Positions 40,583-51,500 of a DNA stretch of 64,000 bases are shown in pieces. A model generated the notes under the pieces. It did not search any database, had not been told where the DNA came from, and saw nothing but the letters and a program-made list of their open reading frames with translations. This stretch comes from Plasticicumulans lactativorans (GTDB lineage Bacteria > Pseudomonadota > Gammaproteobacteria > Competibacterales > Competibacteraceae), in the NCBI RefSeq assembly GCF_004341245.1, contig NZ_SLWY01000004.1, positions 1-64,000 on the forward strand, read 5' to 3'. The translations under genes were made by a program, and so were the position numbers. Each line of letters opens with the position of its first letter. The stretch's first letter is position 1.

Positions 40583-41929
40583 TCAGGGGTTCTCCGCCAT
40601 CAGCGCCTCGAAGCGCTTGCGCTCGGCGGCCTCCCGCATCGAGCGGATGAAGAACGGGTAGAGCGGCACGCTCAGCAGCATCACGATCATGCCGTTGCGC
40701 GCCACGGTGGGGTGCGCGCCCATGATCACCCACACGCAGTAACCGGCGGCAAGCAGCCCGATCACCATGTAACGGTAGAGCACCGCGCGCGGCACGGCAT
40801 TGACGTAGCACACCTTCCACACCGCGATCGACGCGTACAGGAAGGGCAGGACGGTGAGCATCACCGCGATGTCGATGACGCGCGCGAACTGTCCGGCGAC
40901 GGTCGGCGACGCGGTGACCACCACCACCACGCTCATCAGCACCGCCACGATCAGCAGGCCCGGCGCCGGCACGCCGTGCGCGTTGGTGCGCGCGAACACC
41001 GCCGGGAACATGCCGTCGTCGGCGGCGGCCTTGGCCGTCTGCCCGGTGAGCAGGATCCAGCCGCCGAGCGAGCCCACGCTCTTCAGGACCGCGCACAGCG
41101 CGATCACCCACACCGCGGCATCGCCGAGCGCGAGGCGGGCGACCTCGGCGAAGGGCGCGTGCGCGTTGCGCAGCACCTCGTTGGGCAGGATGCCCATGAT
41201 CACCGTCGAGCAGAGCACGTACACCACCGCGGCGATCGCCAGGCCGAGCAGCGTGGCGAGCGGGACGTTGCGGTGCGGGTTTTCGATCACCCCCGCCGAC
41301 ACCGAGGCGCTCTCCACCCCCATGAAGGCCCACAGCGCGACCGCGGCGGCGCGCGACACCGCGGCCGCGTCCGACTCGCCGCTGACGTTCCAGCCGGCCA
41401 TGAACACCGCCGGGTCGAACCACAGCCAGCCGAAGAAGGCGACGCCGAGGATCGGCACCAGCGCGAGCCCCATGGTGGCTGATTCGAGCCAGCCCACCGC
41501 GCGCGGGCCGAGGATGTTGGCGAAGGTCAGCGCCCAGATCACCGCCAGGTTGGCGAGCATGCGCGCCACCGGGTGGGCGAGGAAGGGGAAGAACTCGATC
41601 AGGTAGCCGACCACCGCGACCGCCGTCGCCACGTTGCCGACCCAGTTGGCGAACCAGTACACGTAGTTGGTCTGGAAGCCGACGTAGGGGCCGAGGAAAT
41701 CGCGGGCGTAGGCGTAGGGGCCGCCGGGCTGCGGATCGAGCTGGCCGAGCTTGGCGAACACCGCGCCGAGCGCGAAGGCCCCGGCGGTCGCCACCACCCA
41801 GCCGAACACCGAGATGCCGCCGACCGCGGCGAGGGTGGTCGGCAGCAGGAAGATGCCGGTGCCGATCATGTTGCCGGCGACCAGCATGGTCGCCATGCCG
41901 AGCCCCATCTTGCGCGTTCCCAGGGACAT
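40583..41929 (-). CDS. APC-family amino acid antiporter (AdiC/PotE/ArcD-like)
   Basis: A 448-aa inner-membrane transporter with about twelve hydrophobic segments. The substrate-binding first helix reads LVAGNMIGTGIFLLPTTLAAVGG, with the G-x-G-I-F unwound motif of APC exchangers, and WAFMGVESASVSAGVIENP is the helix 6 motif. Ribosome site GGAGAG. It is the gene after arcC in the arginine deiminase cluster, so it likely carries arginine, ornithine, agmatine or a related amine, in addition to the ArcD-type exchanger at the head of the operon. Confidence 0.88.
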   Translation of the reverse strand: MSLGTRKMGLGMATMLVAGNMIGTGIFLLPTTLAAVGGISVFGWVVATAGAFALGAVFAKLGQLDPQPGGPYAYARDFLGPYVGFQTNYVYWFANWVGNVATAVAVVGYLIEFFPFLAHPVARMLANLAVIWALTFANILGPRAVGWLESATMGLALVPILGVAFFGWLWFDPAVFMAGWNVSGESDAAAVSRAAAVALWAFMGVESASVSAGVIENPHRNVPLATLLGLAIAAVVYVLCSTVIMGILPNEVLRNAHAPFAEVARLALGDAAVWVIALCAVLKSVGSLGGWILLTGQTAKAAADDGMFPAVFARTNAHGVPAPGLLIVAVLMSVVVVVTASPTVAGQFARVIDIAVMLTVLPFLYASIAVWKVCYVNAVPRAVLYRYMVIGLLAAGYCVWVIMGAHPTVARNGMIVMLLSVPLYPFFIRSMREAAERKRFEALMAENP

Positions 41930-41941
41930 CGGGGCTCTCCT

Positions 41942-41973
41942 CGTGCGGCGCGCGCCGAGCCGCGCGCCGCACG
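41942..41973 (-). promoter_or_regulatory. Hairpin between arcC and the second transporter gene
   Basis: Perfect 13-bp arms (41942-41954 and 41961-41973) with a 6-nt loop. It begins directly after the arcC stop codon and ends just before the ribosome site of the next gene. It lacks a T-run, so read-through with mRNA protection or processing is more likely than full termination. Confidence 0.6.
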
Positions 41974-42909
41974 TCAGTAGAACAGGGTCTCGGTGGCCGC
42001 GGTGCTGACCGCGGTGCCGGCCTCGCCGCGCATGATCCCCTCGATGCCGTCGAGCGCGCCGATCACCGCCGTCCTGCCGCTCAGCCGCGCGAACTCGCAC
42101 GCCGCCTCGACCTTCGGCCCCATCGAGCCGGCAGCGAAGGGGTAGGCCTCGAGGGCGTCGGGATGGATGCGGCGGATGGCGCGCTGCGTCGGCTGGCCCC
42201 AGTCGAGGTACACGGCGTCGACGTCGGTGGCGATCACCAGCAGGTCGGCGCCGAGCTCGCGGGCGAGCAGCGAGGAGCACAGATCCTTGTCGATCACCGC
42301 CTCCATGCCGCCGAGGATGCGCCCGGCGTCGTCGTACACGGTGGGGATGCCGCCGCCGCCGGCGGCGATCACGATGGTGCCCTTCTCCAGCAGCCACTGG
42401 ATCGGGCGCAGCTCGAAGATGCGCCTGGGCCGCGGCGACGGCACCACGCGGCGGAAATGCTCGCCGTCGGGCGCGATGGTCCAGCCCTTCTCGGCGGCGA
42501 GCCGCTCGGCCTCGGCCCTGGTGTAGACCGGGCCGACCGGCTTGCTCGGATGCTGGAAGGCCGGATCGTCGCGATCGACCTCGACCATCGTCAGGATGGT
42601 CGCGAAGGGCACCTCGAAGGGCACGAGGTTGCCCAGCTCCTGCTCGATCATGTAACCGATCATGCCTTCGGTCTCGGCACCGAGCACGTCGAGCGGATAG
42701 GCCTCGACCTTGGCGTAGGCCGCGTTCTGCAGTGCGAGCAGGCCGACCTGCGGCCCGTTGCCGTGGGCGATCAGCAACTGGTGGCCGGCGCGGTGGACCT
42801 TGGCGAGCTGCTCGGCGGCGATGCGCACGTTCTCGCGCTGGTTGTTGGCGGTCATCGGCTGACCGCGACGCAGGAGGGCGTTGCCGCCCAAGGCTACGAC
42901 GACACGCAT
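41974..42909 (-). CDS. arcC: Carbamate kinase
   Basis: A 311-aa cytoplasmic enzyme that makes ATP from carbamoyl phosphate and ADP, the energy-yielding step of arginine fermentation. Landmarks: [62 protein letters not shown] and [13 protein letters not shown], in the standard order for the family. Ribosome site GAGG. It lies downstream of arcB with an 81-bp hairpin-containing gap. Confidence 0.97.
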   Translation of the reverse strand: MRVVVALGGNALLRRGQPMTANNQRENVRIAAEQLAKVHRAGHQLLIAHGNGPQVGLLALQNAAYAKVEAYPLDVLGAETEGMIGYMIEQELGNLVPFEVPFATILTMVEVDRDDPAFQHPSKPVGPVYTRAEAERLAAEKGWTIAPDGEHFRRVVPSPRPRRIFELRPIQWLLEKGTIVIAAGGGGIPTVYDDAGRILGGMEAVIDKDLCSSLLARELGADLLVIATDVDAVYLDWGQPTQRAIRRIHPDALEAYPFAAGSMGPKVEAACEFARLSGRTAVIGALDGIEGIMRGEAGTAVSTAATETLFY

Positions 42910-42929
42910 GGGGGATTACCTCGATGGGT

Positions 42930-42973
42930 GCCCGGCACCGGCGGCCCGCGTGGGCGGGCGGCCGGTGCCGGGC
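42930..42973 (-). promoter_or_regulatory. Long hairpin between arcB and arcC
   Basis: An outer perfect 13-bp stem (42930-42942 with 42961-42973) and an inner 6-bp stem (42944-42949 with 42954-42959) are separated by a one-base mismatch, capped by a 4-nt loop. One of a series of intercistronic hairpins in the arc operon. Confidence 0.65.
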
Positions 42974-42990
42974 CGCGGCGCGGGGGGCGT

Positions 42991-43998
42991 TCAGTCGGCC
43001 AGCGTGGCGACCAGCACGGCCTTGATCGTGTGCATGCGGTTCTCCGCCTGCTCGAAGGCGATGTTCGCCGGCGACTCGAACACGCTCTCGGTGACCTCGA
43101 TGCCGTTGGCGAGCGCGGGGAACTGTTCGGCCACCTGCTTGCCGACCTTGGTCTCGGCGTTGTGGAACGACGGCAGGCAGTGCATGAACTTCACGCGCGG
43201 GTTGCCGGCGGCGGCCATCAGCTCGGGGTTGACCTGGTAGGGCAACAGCTGGCTCACGCGCTCGCCCCACTTCTCGAACGGTTCGCCCATCGACACCCAG
43301 ATGTCGGTGTGGATGAAGTCCACGCCCTGCACCGCCGCGCGCGGGTCCTCGGTGAGCGTCATCCGCGCGCCGGTCTCGGCGGCGACTTCGCGGCACTGCT
43401 CGATCAGCTCCTCGCTCGGCCACAGCGCCTTCGGTGCGCCGATGCGCACGTCCATGCCGAGCTTGCAGCCGATCGCCAGCAGCGAGTTGCCCATGTTGAA
43501 GCGCGCGTCGCCGACGTAGGCGTAGGCGATGTCGTGCAGCGGCTTGTCGCTGTGCTCCAGCATCGTCAGCACGTCGGCGAGCATCTGCGTCGGGTGCCAT
43601 TCGTCGGTGAGGCCGTTGTAGACCGGCACGCCGGCGAAGGCGGCCATCTCCTCGACGATCGCCTGGTCGAAGCCGCGGTACTCGATGGCGTCGAACATGC
43701 GCCCGAGCACGCGCACGGTGTCCTTGGCGGTCTCCTTGTGGCCGAGCTGCGAGCCGGTCGGGTCGATGTAGGTGACGTGCGCGCCCTGGTCGTGCGCGGC
43801 GACCTCGAAGGCACAGCGCGTGCGCGTCGAGGATTTCTCGAAGATCAGCGCGATGTTCTTGTCGCGCAGGTGCTTCTGCTCGGTGCCGGCGTACTTGGCG
43901 CGCTTGAGGTCGCGCGAGAGGTCGATCAGGTAACGGATCTCCCGCGGGGAGAAATCCATCATCTTCAGGAAGTTGCGGTTGCGCAGATTGAAGGCCAT
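42991..43998 (-). CDS. arcB: Ornithine carbamoyltransferase, catabolic
   Basis: A 335-aa enzyme that splits citrulline with phosphate into ornithine and carbamoyl phosphate. Carbamoyl phosphate site [20 protein letters not shown], then DEWHPTQML and the ornithine-site [14 protein letters not shown]. Its sequence parallels Pseudomonas ArcB throughout ([20 protein letters not shown] at the start, the ENRMHTIKA segment near the end). The position between arcA and arcC supports the catabolic role rather than anabolic argF. Start chosen at the ATG behind AGGGGA. Confidence 0.96.
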   Translation of the reverse strand: MAFNLRNRNFLKMMDFSPREIRYLIDLSRDLKRAKYAGTEQKHLRDKNIALIFEKSSTRTRCAFEVAAHDQGAHVTYIDPTGSQLGHKETAKDTVRVLGRMFDAIEYRGFDQAIVEEMAAFAGVPVYNGLTDEWHPTQMLADVLTMLEHSDKPLHDIAYAYVGDARFNMGNSLLAIGCKLGMDVRIGAPKALWPSEELIEQCREVAAETGARMTLTEDPRAAVQGVDFIHTDIWVSMGEPFEKWGERVSQLLPYQVNPELMAAAGNPRVKFMHCLPSFHNAETKVGKQVAEQFPALANGIEVTESVFESPANIAFEQAENRMHTIKAVLVATLAD

Positions 43999-44019
43999 GG
44001 CGATTCCCCTGGAATTCGC

Positions 44020-44053
44020 GGCGGGCGTGCCCGCCGGCAAGGCGTCCGGCGGG
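44020..44053 (-). promoter_or_regulatory. Two alternative hairpins between arcA and arcB
   Basis: GGCGGGC (44020-44026) pairs with GCCCGCC (44029-44035). Alternatively CCCGCCGG (44030-44037) pairs with CCGGCGGG (44046-44053). The two stems share bases and exclude each other, an arrangement seen in attenuators, although none is known here. Located just after the arcA stop. Confidence 0.5.
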
Positions 44054-44059
44054 ACGGGC

Positions 44060-45307
44060 TCAGTAGTCGACCGGATCGCGCGCGATCGGGCAGGTCATGC
44101 AGTGCCCGCCGCCGCGCCCGCGGCCGAGCTCGCTGGCGGTGATCGTGATCACCTCGACGCCGGCCTTGCGCAGCCGGGTGTTGGTGTAGGTGTTGCGGTC
44201 GTAGGCGACCACCACGCCCGGTTCGAGCGCGACGACGTTGTTGCCGTCGTCCCACTGCTCGCGCTCCTGCTCGTAGGAATCGCCGCCCGTCTGCACCACG
44301 CGCAGCGCCTTCAGCCCCAGAGCCTCTGCGACCACGTCGAGGAAGGGCTTGTCCTCGCGGCGCAGGTCGACGCCGCCGGGGCCGCTGCCCGGGCGCAGCG
44401 AGAACGCCACGATCTGGTGCACCACCTCCGGGAAGATCGTCACCAGGTCGCGGTCGCAGAAGGTGAACACGGTGTCGAGGTGCATCGCGGCGCGCGACTT
44501 CGGCAGCCCGGCGACGATCACCCGCTCGGCCGCCCCGGCGGCGAACAGCGCGGTCGCCACCTGGCCGACGGCCTGGCGCGAGCTGCGCTCGCCCATGCCG
44601 ATCAGCACCACGCCCCTGCCGATCGGCATCACGTCGCCGCCTTCCAGCGTGGCCATGCCGTGATCGACGTCGGGGTCGCCGAACCAGACCTTGAAGCCGG
44701 CGCCGGCGAAGTCCGGGTGGAAGCGGTAGATCGCCGTGGTCAGCAGCGTTTCCTGGCGCCGCGCCGGCCAGAACATCGGGTTCAGCGTCACCCCGCCGTA
44801 GATCCAGCAGGTGGTATCGCGCGTGAACACCGTGTTCGGCAGCGGCGGCAGCAGGAAGGACGAATGCCCCAGGTAGTCGCGGAACAGCTTGATCATCTGC
44901 CCGCCGTAGGCGTCGGGCAGGTCGGAGGCCGAGACGCCACCGATCAGGTACTCGGCGAGCTGCTCGGTCGGCAGGCTCTCGAGCCAGGCGCGCAGCTCGT
45001 CGACCAGCCCCAGGCCGACCGTCCCCGGGCCGATCTTGCGGTCGAGGATCCAGGCACGCGCCTCGGCGTTTTCGAGCGTCTTCGCCAGCAGTTCGTGCAC
45101 TTCGAGCACCTCGACGCCGCGCTCCTGCATCTTGGTGGTGAAATCGAAGTGGTCGCGCCGGGCCTGGTGCACCCAGATCACGTCGTCGTAGAGCAGCTCG
45201 TCGCAGTTCGACGGCGTCAGGCGCAGGTGCGCGAGCCCCGGCCGACAGACCATCACCTTGCGCAGCCGGCCGGTCTCGGAATGCACCCCGTAGGTGTTCG
45301 TCTCCAT
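44060..45307 (-). CDS. arcA: Arginine deiminase
   Basis: A 415-aa cytoplasmic enzyme hydrolysing arginine to citrulline and ammonia. The catalytic Cys403 lies in [20 protein letters not shown]. Other active-site motifs are [31 protein letters not shown] and [15 protein letters not shown]. It starts [18 protein letters not shown] behind GGAGGA. It follows arcD by 82 bp and precedes arcB by 61 bp, each gap with a hairpin. Confidence 0.97.
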   Translation of the reverse strand: METNTYGVHSETGRLRKVMVCRPGLAHLRLTPSNCDELLYDDVIWVHQARRDHFDFTTKMQERGVEVLEVHELLAKTLENAEARAWILDRKIGPGTVGLGLVDELRAWLESLPTEQLAEYLIGGVSASDLPDAYGGQMIKLFRDYLGHSSFLLPPLPNTVFTRDTTCWIYGGVTLNPMFWPARRQETLLTTAIYRFHPDFAGAGFKVWFGDPDVDHGMATLEGGDVMPIGRGVVLIGMGERSSRQAVGQVATALFAAGAAERVIVAGLPKSRAAMHLDTVFTFCDRDLVTIFPEVVHQIVAFSLRPGSGPGGVDLRREDKPFLDVVAEALGLKALRVVQTGGDSYEQEREQWDDGNNVVALEPGVVVAYDRNTYTNTRLRKAGVEVITITASELGRGRGGGHCMTCPIARDPVDY

Positions 45308-45361
45308 GCTTCCTCCTGCTTCCTCGGTTCGCACGTCGTTGCGTGCTTGGATTCGGCTCGC

Positions 45362-45386
45362 GCCCGCCGTCCGCATCCCGGCGGGC
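45362..45386 (-). promoter_or_regulatory. Hairpin between arcD and arcA
   Basis: GCCCGCCG (45362-45369) and CGGCGGGC (45379-45386) form a perfect 8-bp stem with a 9-nt loop immediately after the arcD stop codon. Part of the arc intercistronic series. Confidence 0.55.
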
Positions 45387-45389
45387 GGG

Positions 45390-46835
45390 CTAGAGGCTGA
45401 CGGCGCCGCTGTAGAGTTCCCACGCGGCGAACAACGCGGCGGCGATCTGCACCGCGAAGATGCCCAGCTCGAAGGGCTGGAACAGCCGGGCACCGCTCTC
45501 GCTGCGTGCCTTGGCGTAGAAGACGATGCCGGGGAAGTAGAGCAGCGCGCTCAGCAGCAGGTACTGCGGCCCCGCCGCGTACAGCAGCCAGATGCCGTAG
45601 AGCGTCGCGATCGCCGCGATCAGCAGATCCTTGCCGCGTTCGGCATCGGCGGCGGCATAGCTCTCGCTGCGCCACGCGATCAGCAGCGCGTAGCCGGCCG
45701 ACAGCAGGTAGGGCACGAGGATCATCGAGGTGGCGAGCGACAGCAGCGCCAGGTAGGTGCCCTTCGCGAACAGCGTGATGATCAGGAACACCTGCACCAG
45801 CCCGTTGGTGAGCCACAGCGCGTTGGCCGGCGCCTCGTTGGCGTTGACCTCGCCGATCGCGCGCGGGAAGGTCCCGTCCTTCGCGCCCAGGTAGGGCAGC
45901 TCGGCCGCGAGCAGCGTCCACGCCAGCAGCGCGCCGCCCACCGAGATGATCAGGCCGACGTTGATCAGCGCCGCGCCCCAGGGGCCGACGACCTTTTCCA
46001 GCACGCCGGCCATCGACGGGTTCTTCAGTTGCGCGAGCTCGGCCTGGCCGAGGATGCCCATCGCCAGCACCGACACCGCCACCAAGAGCGCCAGCGTGAT
46101 GAAGAAGCCGAGCACGGTGGCACGGCCGACGTCGCGCATGCTGCGTGCGCGCGAGGAGTACACCCCGGCGCCCTCGATGCCGATGAACACCCACACCGTC
46201 ACCAGCATCATGCCCTTGACCTGGTCGAGCACCGAGCCGAGCGTCGGGCTGCCCCAGAAGTCGAGCTTGAACTGCTCGACGCGGAACGCGAGCGTCACCA
46301 GCACGACGAAGATCGCGATCGGCACCAGCTTGGCGACGGTGGTGATGGCGTTGATGAACGCCGCCCCCTTGACGCCGCGCAGGATCAGGAAGTGCAGCCC
46401 CCACAGCAGCGCCGAGGCGCAGAGCACCGCCGGCAGCGTGTTGCCTTCGCCGAAGGCCGGCACGAAGTAGCCGAACGCCGAGAACAGCACGACCATGTAC
46501 GAGACGTTGCCGAGCCAGGCGCTGATCCAGTAACCCCACGCGGTGTTGAAGCCCATGAAGTCGCCGAAGCCGGCGCGGGCGTAGCCGTAGACGCCGCCGT
46601 CGATGTCGGGCTTGCGGTTGGCGAGCGTCTGGAACACGAAGGCGAGCGTCAGCATGCCGCCGGCGGTGATCACCCAGCCGATCAGCACCGCGCCCGCGCC
46701 CGACGAGGCCGCCACGTTCTGCGGCAGGCTGAAGATGCCGCCGCCGATCATCGAGCCGATCACCAGCGCGGTCAGCGCGCCGAGCCCCAAACCCTCCGCG
46801 GCGCGACCCGCCGCGTCCCCGTTCCCGTTCGCCAC
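45390..46835 (-). CDS. arcD: Arginine/ornithine antiporter
   Basis: A 481-aa inner-membrane APC-family exchanger with about thirteen hydrophobic segments, importing arginine in exchange for ornithine. The first helix has [40 protein letters not shown] and [19 protein letters not shown] are the usual ArcD blocks. It starts with a GTG preceded by GGAG; an ATG 5 nt upstream is out of frame. First gene of arcDABC, under an FNR-type promoter. Confidence 0.94.
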   Translation of the reverse strand: MANGNGDAAGRAAEGLGLGALTALVIGSMIGGGIFSLPQNVAASSGAGAVLIGWVITAGGMLTLAFVFQTLANRKPDIDGGVYGYARAGFGDFMGFNTAWGYWISAWLGNVSYMVVLFSAFGYFVPAFGEGNTLPAVLCASALLWGLHFLILRGVKGAAFINAITTVAKLVPIAIFVVLVTLAFRVEQFKLDFWGSPTLGSVLDQVKGMMLVTVWVFIGIEGAGVYSSRARSMRDVGRATVLGFFITLALLVAVSVLAMGILGQAELAQLKNPSMAGVLEKVVGPWGAALINVGLIISVGGALLAWTLLAAELPYLGAKDGTFPRAIGEVNANEAPANALWLTNGLVQVFLIITLFAKGTYLALLSLATSMILVPYLLSAGYALLIAWRSESYAAADAERGKDLLIAAIATLYGIWLLYAAGPQYLLLSALLYFPGIVFYAKARSESGARLFQPFELGIFAVQIAAALFAAWELYSGAVSL

Positions 46836-46965
46836 GACATGTCTCCACGGTGGTCGGCGCCATCGGCGCTGGCAATCGGCCGGCCCCGGCTCCGTGCCAT
46901 CGGGGGTGCGGCCTGCATACGGCCTCTACCTCCTTCGGGTGGAGTCGGGCGCCGTACTCGGGAAC

Positions 46966-46994
46966 GGTATAGGAGAGGGCTGCGGGTAAATCAA
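46966..46994 (-). promoter_or_regulatory. Predicted promoter of the arcDABC operon
   Basis: On the minus strand, -35 TTGATT (46989-46994) and -10 TATACC (46966-46971) are separated by 17 bp. Transcription would start near 46959, giving a leader of about 120 nt before the arcD GTG. Confidence 0.6.
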
Positions 46995-47003
46995 AACCGG
47001 CGG

Positions 47004-47017
47004 TTGACCGGCATCAA
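47004..47017 (-). promoter_or_regulatory. FNR/ANR box upstream of arcD
   Basis: TTGATGCCGGTCAA matches the FNR-family consensus TTGAT-N4-ATCAA at nine of ten positions. It is centred about 51 bp upstream of the predicted start point, 10 bp further than the usual class II position, so the start point may be misplaced or activation may be atypical. Oxygen control of arc genes by ANR is established in Pseudomonas. Confidence 0.65.
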
Positions 47018-47116
47018 CAAACCGGCGCACGCCGCGATCGGTGGCGCGGCAGTGGCGAGGGGCGGGAAAGGTGCCACCGGCCGGGCGGCCGGTGGCGGCA
47101 GAGGGGGATCCGACGT

Positions 47117-48577
47117 TCAGCCGGCGCTGGCGGGGCGTGCCTGTCCGGCCAGGCCCTGGGCGGCCGGGGCGCTCGCGGTGGCATCGACGACCCAGCCACC
47201 GCCCATCGCCTTGTAGAGGCCGATCAGCGCGGCCAGTTCGCTGCCACGGGTCTGCGCCAGCGACAACTGGGCGTTGAACAGGTTGCGCTCGGCATCGACC
47301 ACTTCGAGGTAGCTGGTGTAGCCGTTGTCGTAGCGCAGGCGCGCGAGCTTCAGGTAGCGCGCCAGCGCCTCGGTCTGCCGCCGCTGGGCCTCGCCCTGCT
47401 CGCGCGTCTTGCGCGCGGCGATCAGGCCGTCGTCGACCTCGCGGAAGGCGGTCTGGATCGACTTGCGGTAGCTTTCGAGCGCCTGGCGCTGCACCGCCTC
47501 GGTGGCTGCCACGCTGCCCTCGATGCGCCCGAAGGTGAAGATCGGCACCGAGATCGGCAGCGCGTACTGCCACACCCGCGCCGGCCCGGTGAACAGCTCG
47601 CCGAGCTGGGTCGAGGCGGTGCCGACCTGGCCGGTCAGCGAGATCGTCGGGAAGTACGCCGCGCGCGCCACGCCGATCTGCGCGTTGGCGGCGATCAACT
47701 GCTGCTCGGCGTCGCGGATGTCGGGGCGGCGTTCGAGCAGGTCGGAGGGCAGGCCCGCCGGGATCGCCGGCGCGCGCAGGTCGCCCAGCGCGCGGCCGCG
47801 CTCGATCGGCCCCGGATCGCGGCCGAGCAGCACCGACAGGGCGTTCTCCTGCTGCGCGATGGCCTGTTCGAGCTGCGGGATCACCGCCTGGGTCGACTCG
47901 TACTCGGACTCCGCCTGGCGCAGGTCGAGCTCCGAGGTGATGCCGGCCTGGAAGCGCAGCTTCGCGATGCGCAGCGACTCGGCGCGGCTGGTGAGCGTAT
48001 TGCGGGCGATCGCCAGGCGCGCGTCGAAGTCACGCAGGCTGATGTAGCTGGTCGCCACCCCGCTCACCAGCGTCAGCACCACGGTGCGGCGGGCCTCCTC
48101 GCTCGACAGCAGTTGCGCGCGCGCCGATTCGGTGGCGCGGCGCAGCTTGCCCCACAGGTCGAGTTCGAAGGACACGCCCGCCGCCAGGCCGTTCACGCCG
48201 ACGGTCGCCGACTCCCCGGGCAGGCGCTGGTCGGCCGACAGGCGTTCGCGGCCGGCGGTGCCGGCGGCGTCGAGCAGCGGGAACTGCTCGCCAGTGGTCG
48301 CGGTGAGCTGGCCCTGGAACTGCTCGACCCGCGCCGCGGCGAGCTTGAGGTCGCGGTTGTTTTCGAGCGCGGTCGTGATCAGCCGATCCAGCACCGGATC
48401 GCCGAACTGCTGCCACCACGGGCTGTTGGTCAGCTCGGCCGCGGTACCCGCCGGCAGCCGCCAGTCGGACGGCACCTGCACCGGCGGGCGCTCGTAATCG
48501 GGGCCGACCAGCATGCAACCGGACGCGAGCGCGGCGAGCGCGCCCGAAACCAGCAACGAAACGCTGCGCTTATGCAT
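47117..48577 (-). CDS. Outer-membrane efflux lipoprotein (OprM/NodT family)
   Basis: A 486-aa trimeric outer-membrane channel protein. The signal ends in lipobox LASGC with the lipidated Cys at residue 21, followed by MLVGPDYERPPVQVP, the standard opening of the NodT group. Two TolC-type repeats with long coiled coils follow (about residues 60-260 and 270-460; SPWWQQFGDPVLDRLI, ERRPDIRDAEQQLIAANAQI). It overlaps the pump gene by 8 nt and completes a tripartite RND system. Confidence 0.95.
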   Translation of the reverse strand: MHKRSVSLLVSGALAALASGCMLVGPDYERPPVQVPSDWRLPAGTAAELTNSPWWQQFGDPVLDRLITTALENNRDLKLAAARVEQFQGQLTATTGEQFPLLDAAGTAGRERLSADQRLPGESATVGVNGLAAGVSFELDLWGKLRRATESARAQLLSSEEARRTVVLTLVSGVATSYISLRDFDARLAIARNTLTSRAESLRIAKLRFQAGITSELDLRQAESEYESTQAVIPQLEQAIAQQENALSVLLGRDPGPIERGRALGDLRAPAIPAGLPSDLLERRPDIRDAEQQLIAANAQIGVARAAYFPTISLTGQVGTASTQLGELFTGPARVWQYALPISVPIFTFGRIEGSVAATEAVQRQALESYRKSIQTAFREVDDGLIAARKTREQGEAQRRQTEALARYLKLARLRYDNGYTSYLEVVDAERNLFNAQLSLAQTRGSELAALIGLYKAMGGGWVVDATASAPAAQGLAGQARPASAG

Positions 48578-51500
48578 GGGGGGTCTCCTCTGCGAGCGCA
48601 GCCGCTGCGGCTTTTTTCTTGCCGCCGAAGCCCTCGCTCATGCCCTCGAACAGGCGGAAGGCCAATGGCACGAAGAAGATCGCGAGCACCGTGGCCCCGA
48701 TCATGCCGCCGATCACGCCGGTGCCGATCGAGTGCCGGCTGGCGGCGCCGGCGCCGGTCGAGATCGCCAGCGGCACGCAGCCGAGGATGAAGGCGAGCGA
48801 GGTCATCACGATCGGGCGGAAGCGCAGCTTCGCCGCCTCCAGCGCCGCCTCGATCACTGGCAGGCCCTCCTCGCGCTTCATCACCGCGAACTCGACGATC
48901 AGGATCGCGTTCTTCGCGGCCAGCGCGATCAGCGTCACCAGGCCGATCTGGAAGTAGACGTCGTTGCTCAGCCCGCGCAGCAGCACCGCGAGCAGCGCGC
49001 CGAACACGCCGAACGGCACCGCCACCATCACGCTGAACGGCAGGCTCCATTTCTCGTACTGCGCGGCGAGGATCAGGAACACCATCACCAGGCCGAAGCC
49101 GAAGGCGATCGCCGAGGAGGCGCCGGCCTGCTTCTCCTGGAAGGCCTGTCCGGCCCAGGCGAAGCCGAAGCCCTCGGGCAGCACCTTGGCGGCAACGGCC
49201 TCCATCGTCGCGATCGCCTGGCCCGACGAGTAGCCGGCGGCGGCGGCACCGTTCAGGCGCGCCGCGGGGAACACGTTGAAGCGGCTGACCACGTCGGGCC
49301 CCGACACGTAGCGCAACTGCACCAGCGCCGACAGCGGCACCATCTGCCCGGTGTCGGAACGCACGTAGACGCGGTTGATGTCGTCGGGCCGCGTGCGGTA
49401 CTCCGGCTGGGCCTGCAGCAGGACCCGGTAGGTACGGCCGAACTTGTTGAAGTCGTTGACGTAGACGGTGCCGAACAGGCCCTGCATCAGGTCGAAGACC
49501 TTGTTGACGTCGACGTTCATCGCCTGCGCCTTGTCGCGGTCGAGGTCGACGTAGAGCTGCTGCGAGGAGGCGCGGAAGGTCGAGCTGAGCGGCCCGAGCT
49601 CGGGGTGCTTCGCCGCCTCGGCGATGAACTCATTGATCACCTTCTGCAGCTCCAGCGCATCGCCGCTGCCGCGGTTCTGGATCCAGAACTCGAAGCCGCC
49701 GGCGTTGCCGCCGAGGCCGGGGATCGACGGCGGGTTGAACACTGGCACCACGGCGTCGGAGATGGTCGCGAAATCGCGCAGCAGCTTCAGCCGCATCGCA
49801 TCGGCCGAGGTTTCCGGCGTGGTGCGCTCGCGCCAGTCCTTCAGCACGATGAAGTAGGTCGCGGCGTTCGGCTTGTTCAGCGAGTCCAGCGTGTTGAAGC
49901 CGGACATCGTCAGGATGTGCGCCACCTCCGGGTGCTTGCGCAGGATCGCCTCGACCTGGTCGGAAACCGCGTTGGCGCGGTCGAGGCTGGCGCCGTCGGG
50001 CAGGATCGCCACCGCCACCAGGTAACCCTGGTCCTCCTCGGGCACGAAGCTCGTGGGGATGGCCTTGAACAGCCCGCCGACCGAGAACACGAGCCCGCCG
50101 AACAGCAGCAGGCCGATCAGCGCCCGCCGGATCAGCCAGCCGGCGCCGGCCGCGTAGCCGCCGGTCAGCTTGTTGAAGCCGGCCTCGAACCACCGGAAGA
50201 AGCCGTGCTTCTCGCCGTGCGCGGGCTTCAGCAGCAGCGCCGCCAGCGCCGGCGACAGCGTCAGCGCGACGATGCCCGACAGCACCACCGACACCGCGAT
50301 GGTGATCGCGAACTGCTTGTAGAGCTGACCGGTGATGCCGCCGAGGAAGGCGACCGGGATGAACACCGCGCACAGCACCAGCACGATCGCGATCACCGGC
50401 CCGGTGACCTCGTCCATCGCGCGCTTGGCGGCCTCCTTCGGGCTCAGCCCGAACTCGTGCATGTTGCGCTCGACGTTCTCGACCACGACGATCGCATCGT
50501 CGACGACGATGCCGATCGCCAGCACCATGCCGAACAGCGTCAGCGTGTTGATGCTGAAGCCGAGCATGTACATGCCGGCGAAGGTGCCGACGATCGACAC
50601 CGGCACCGCGATCACCGGGATCAGCGTCGCGCGCCAGTTCTGCAGGAACACGAACACCACGACGACGACCAGCGCCAGCGCCTCGAAGAAGGTGTGGACC
50701 ACCTCCTCGATCGACAGCTTGACGAAGGTCGTCGTGTCGTAGGGGATGGTGTAGCTGACACCGGAGGGGAAGCGCCCGGACAGCTCCGCCATCTTGGCCT
50801 TGATGGCGTCGGCGACGGTCAGCGCGTTGGCGCCCGGCTGCTGGTAGACGATGATCAGCGTCGCCGACTTGCCGTCGACGCGCCCGTCGACGTCGTAGGA
50901 ACGGATGCCGAGCTCGGCGCCGCCGATGTCGCTGATGCGGATGCTGGAGCCGTCGGGGTTGGAGCGCAGGATGATGTTGGCGAACTGCTCGGGCTCGGTC
51001 AGGCGGCCCTGCGCGGTCACCGGGATGGTCATGCTGACCGGCGCGCTGGTCGGCGGCTGGCCGATCTTGCCGGCGGCGAACTGCGCGTTCTGCTGCTGGA
51101 TCGCGGTCTTGACGTCGTCGACGGTGATGCCGAGTTCGGCCATGCGGTCGGGGCGCAGGTTGATGCGCATCGCGTAGTCGGTGAGGCCGTACAGCGACGA
51201 CTGGTTGGCGCCGGGGATGCGCTTGATCTCGTCGAGGACGTTGATGTTGGCGTAGTTGGCGACCTCGTCGAAGCTGCGCGAGCCGTCCGACTGGATCGCC
51301 AGCACCATGAGGATGTTCGACGAGGATTTCTTGATCGTCACGCCGTTCTGGCGCACGTCCGAGGGCAGCTGCGGGCTGGCCAGGTTGACGCGGTTGGTCA
51401 GGTCGGTCAGCCGGTTGTCGACGTTGACGCCGATGTTGAAGTACACGTTGATCGTCAGGTCGCCGTTAGGCGACGCGGCCGACTGCATGTAGATCTGGTC

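Noticed and set aside
47004-47017. Reading the arcD upstream palindrome as a terminator hairpin
   Set aside because: The arms are only 5 bp with two A/T pairs and no T-run; the match to the FNR consensus and its position upstream of arcD explain it better.
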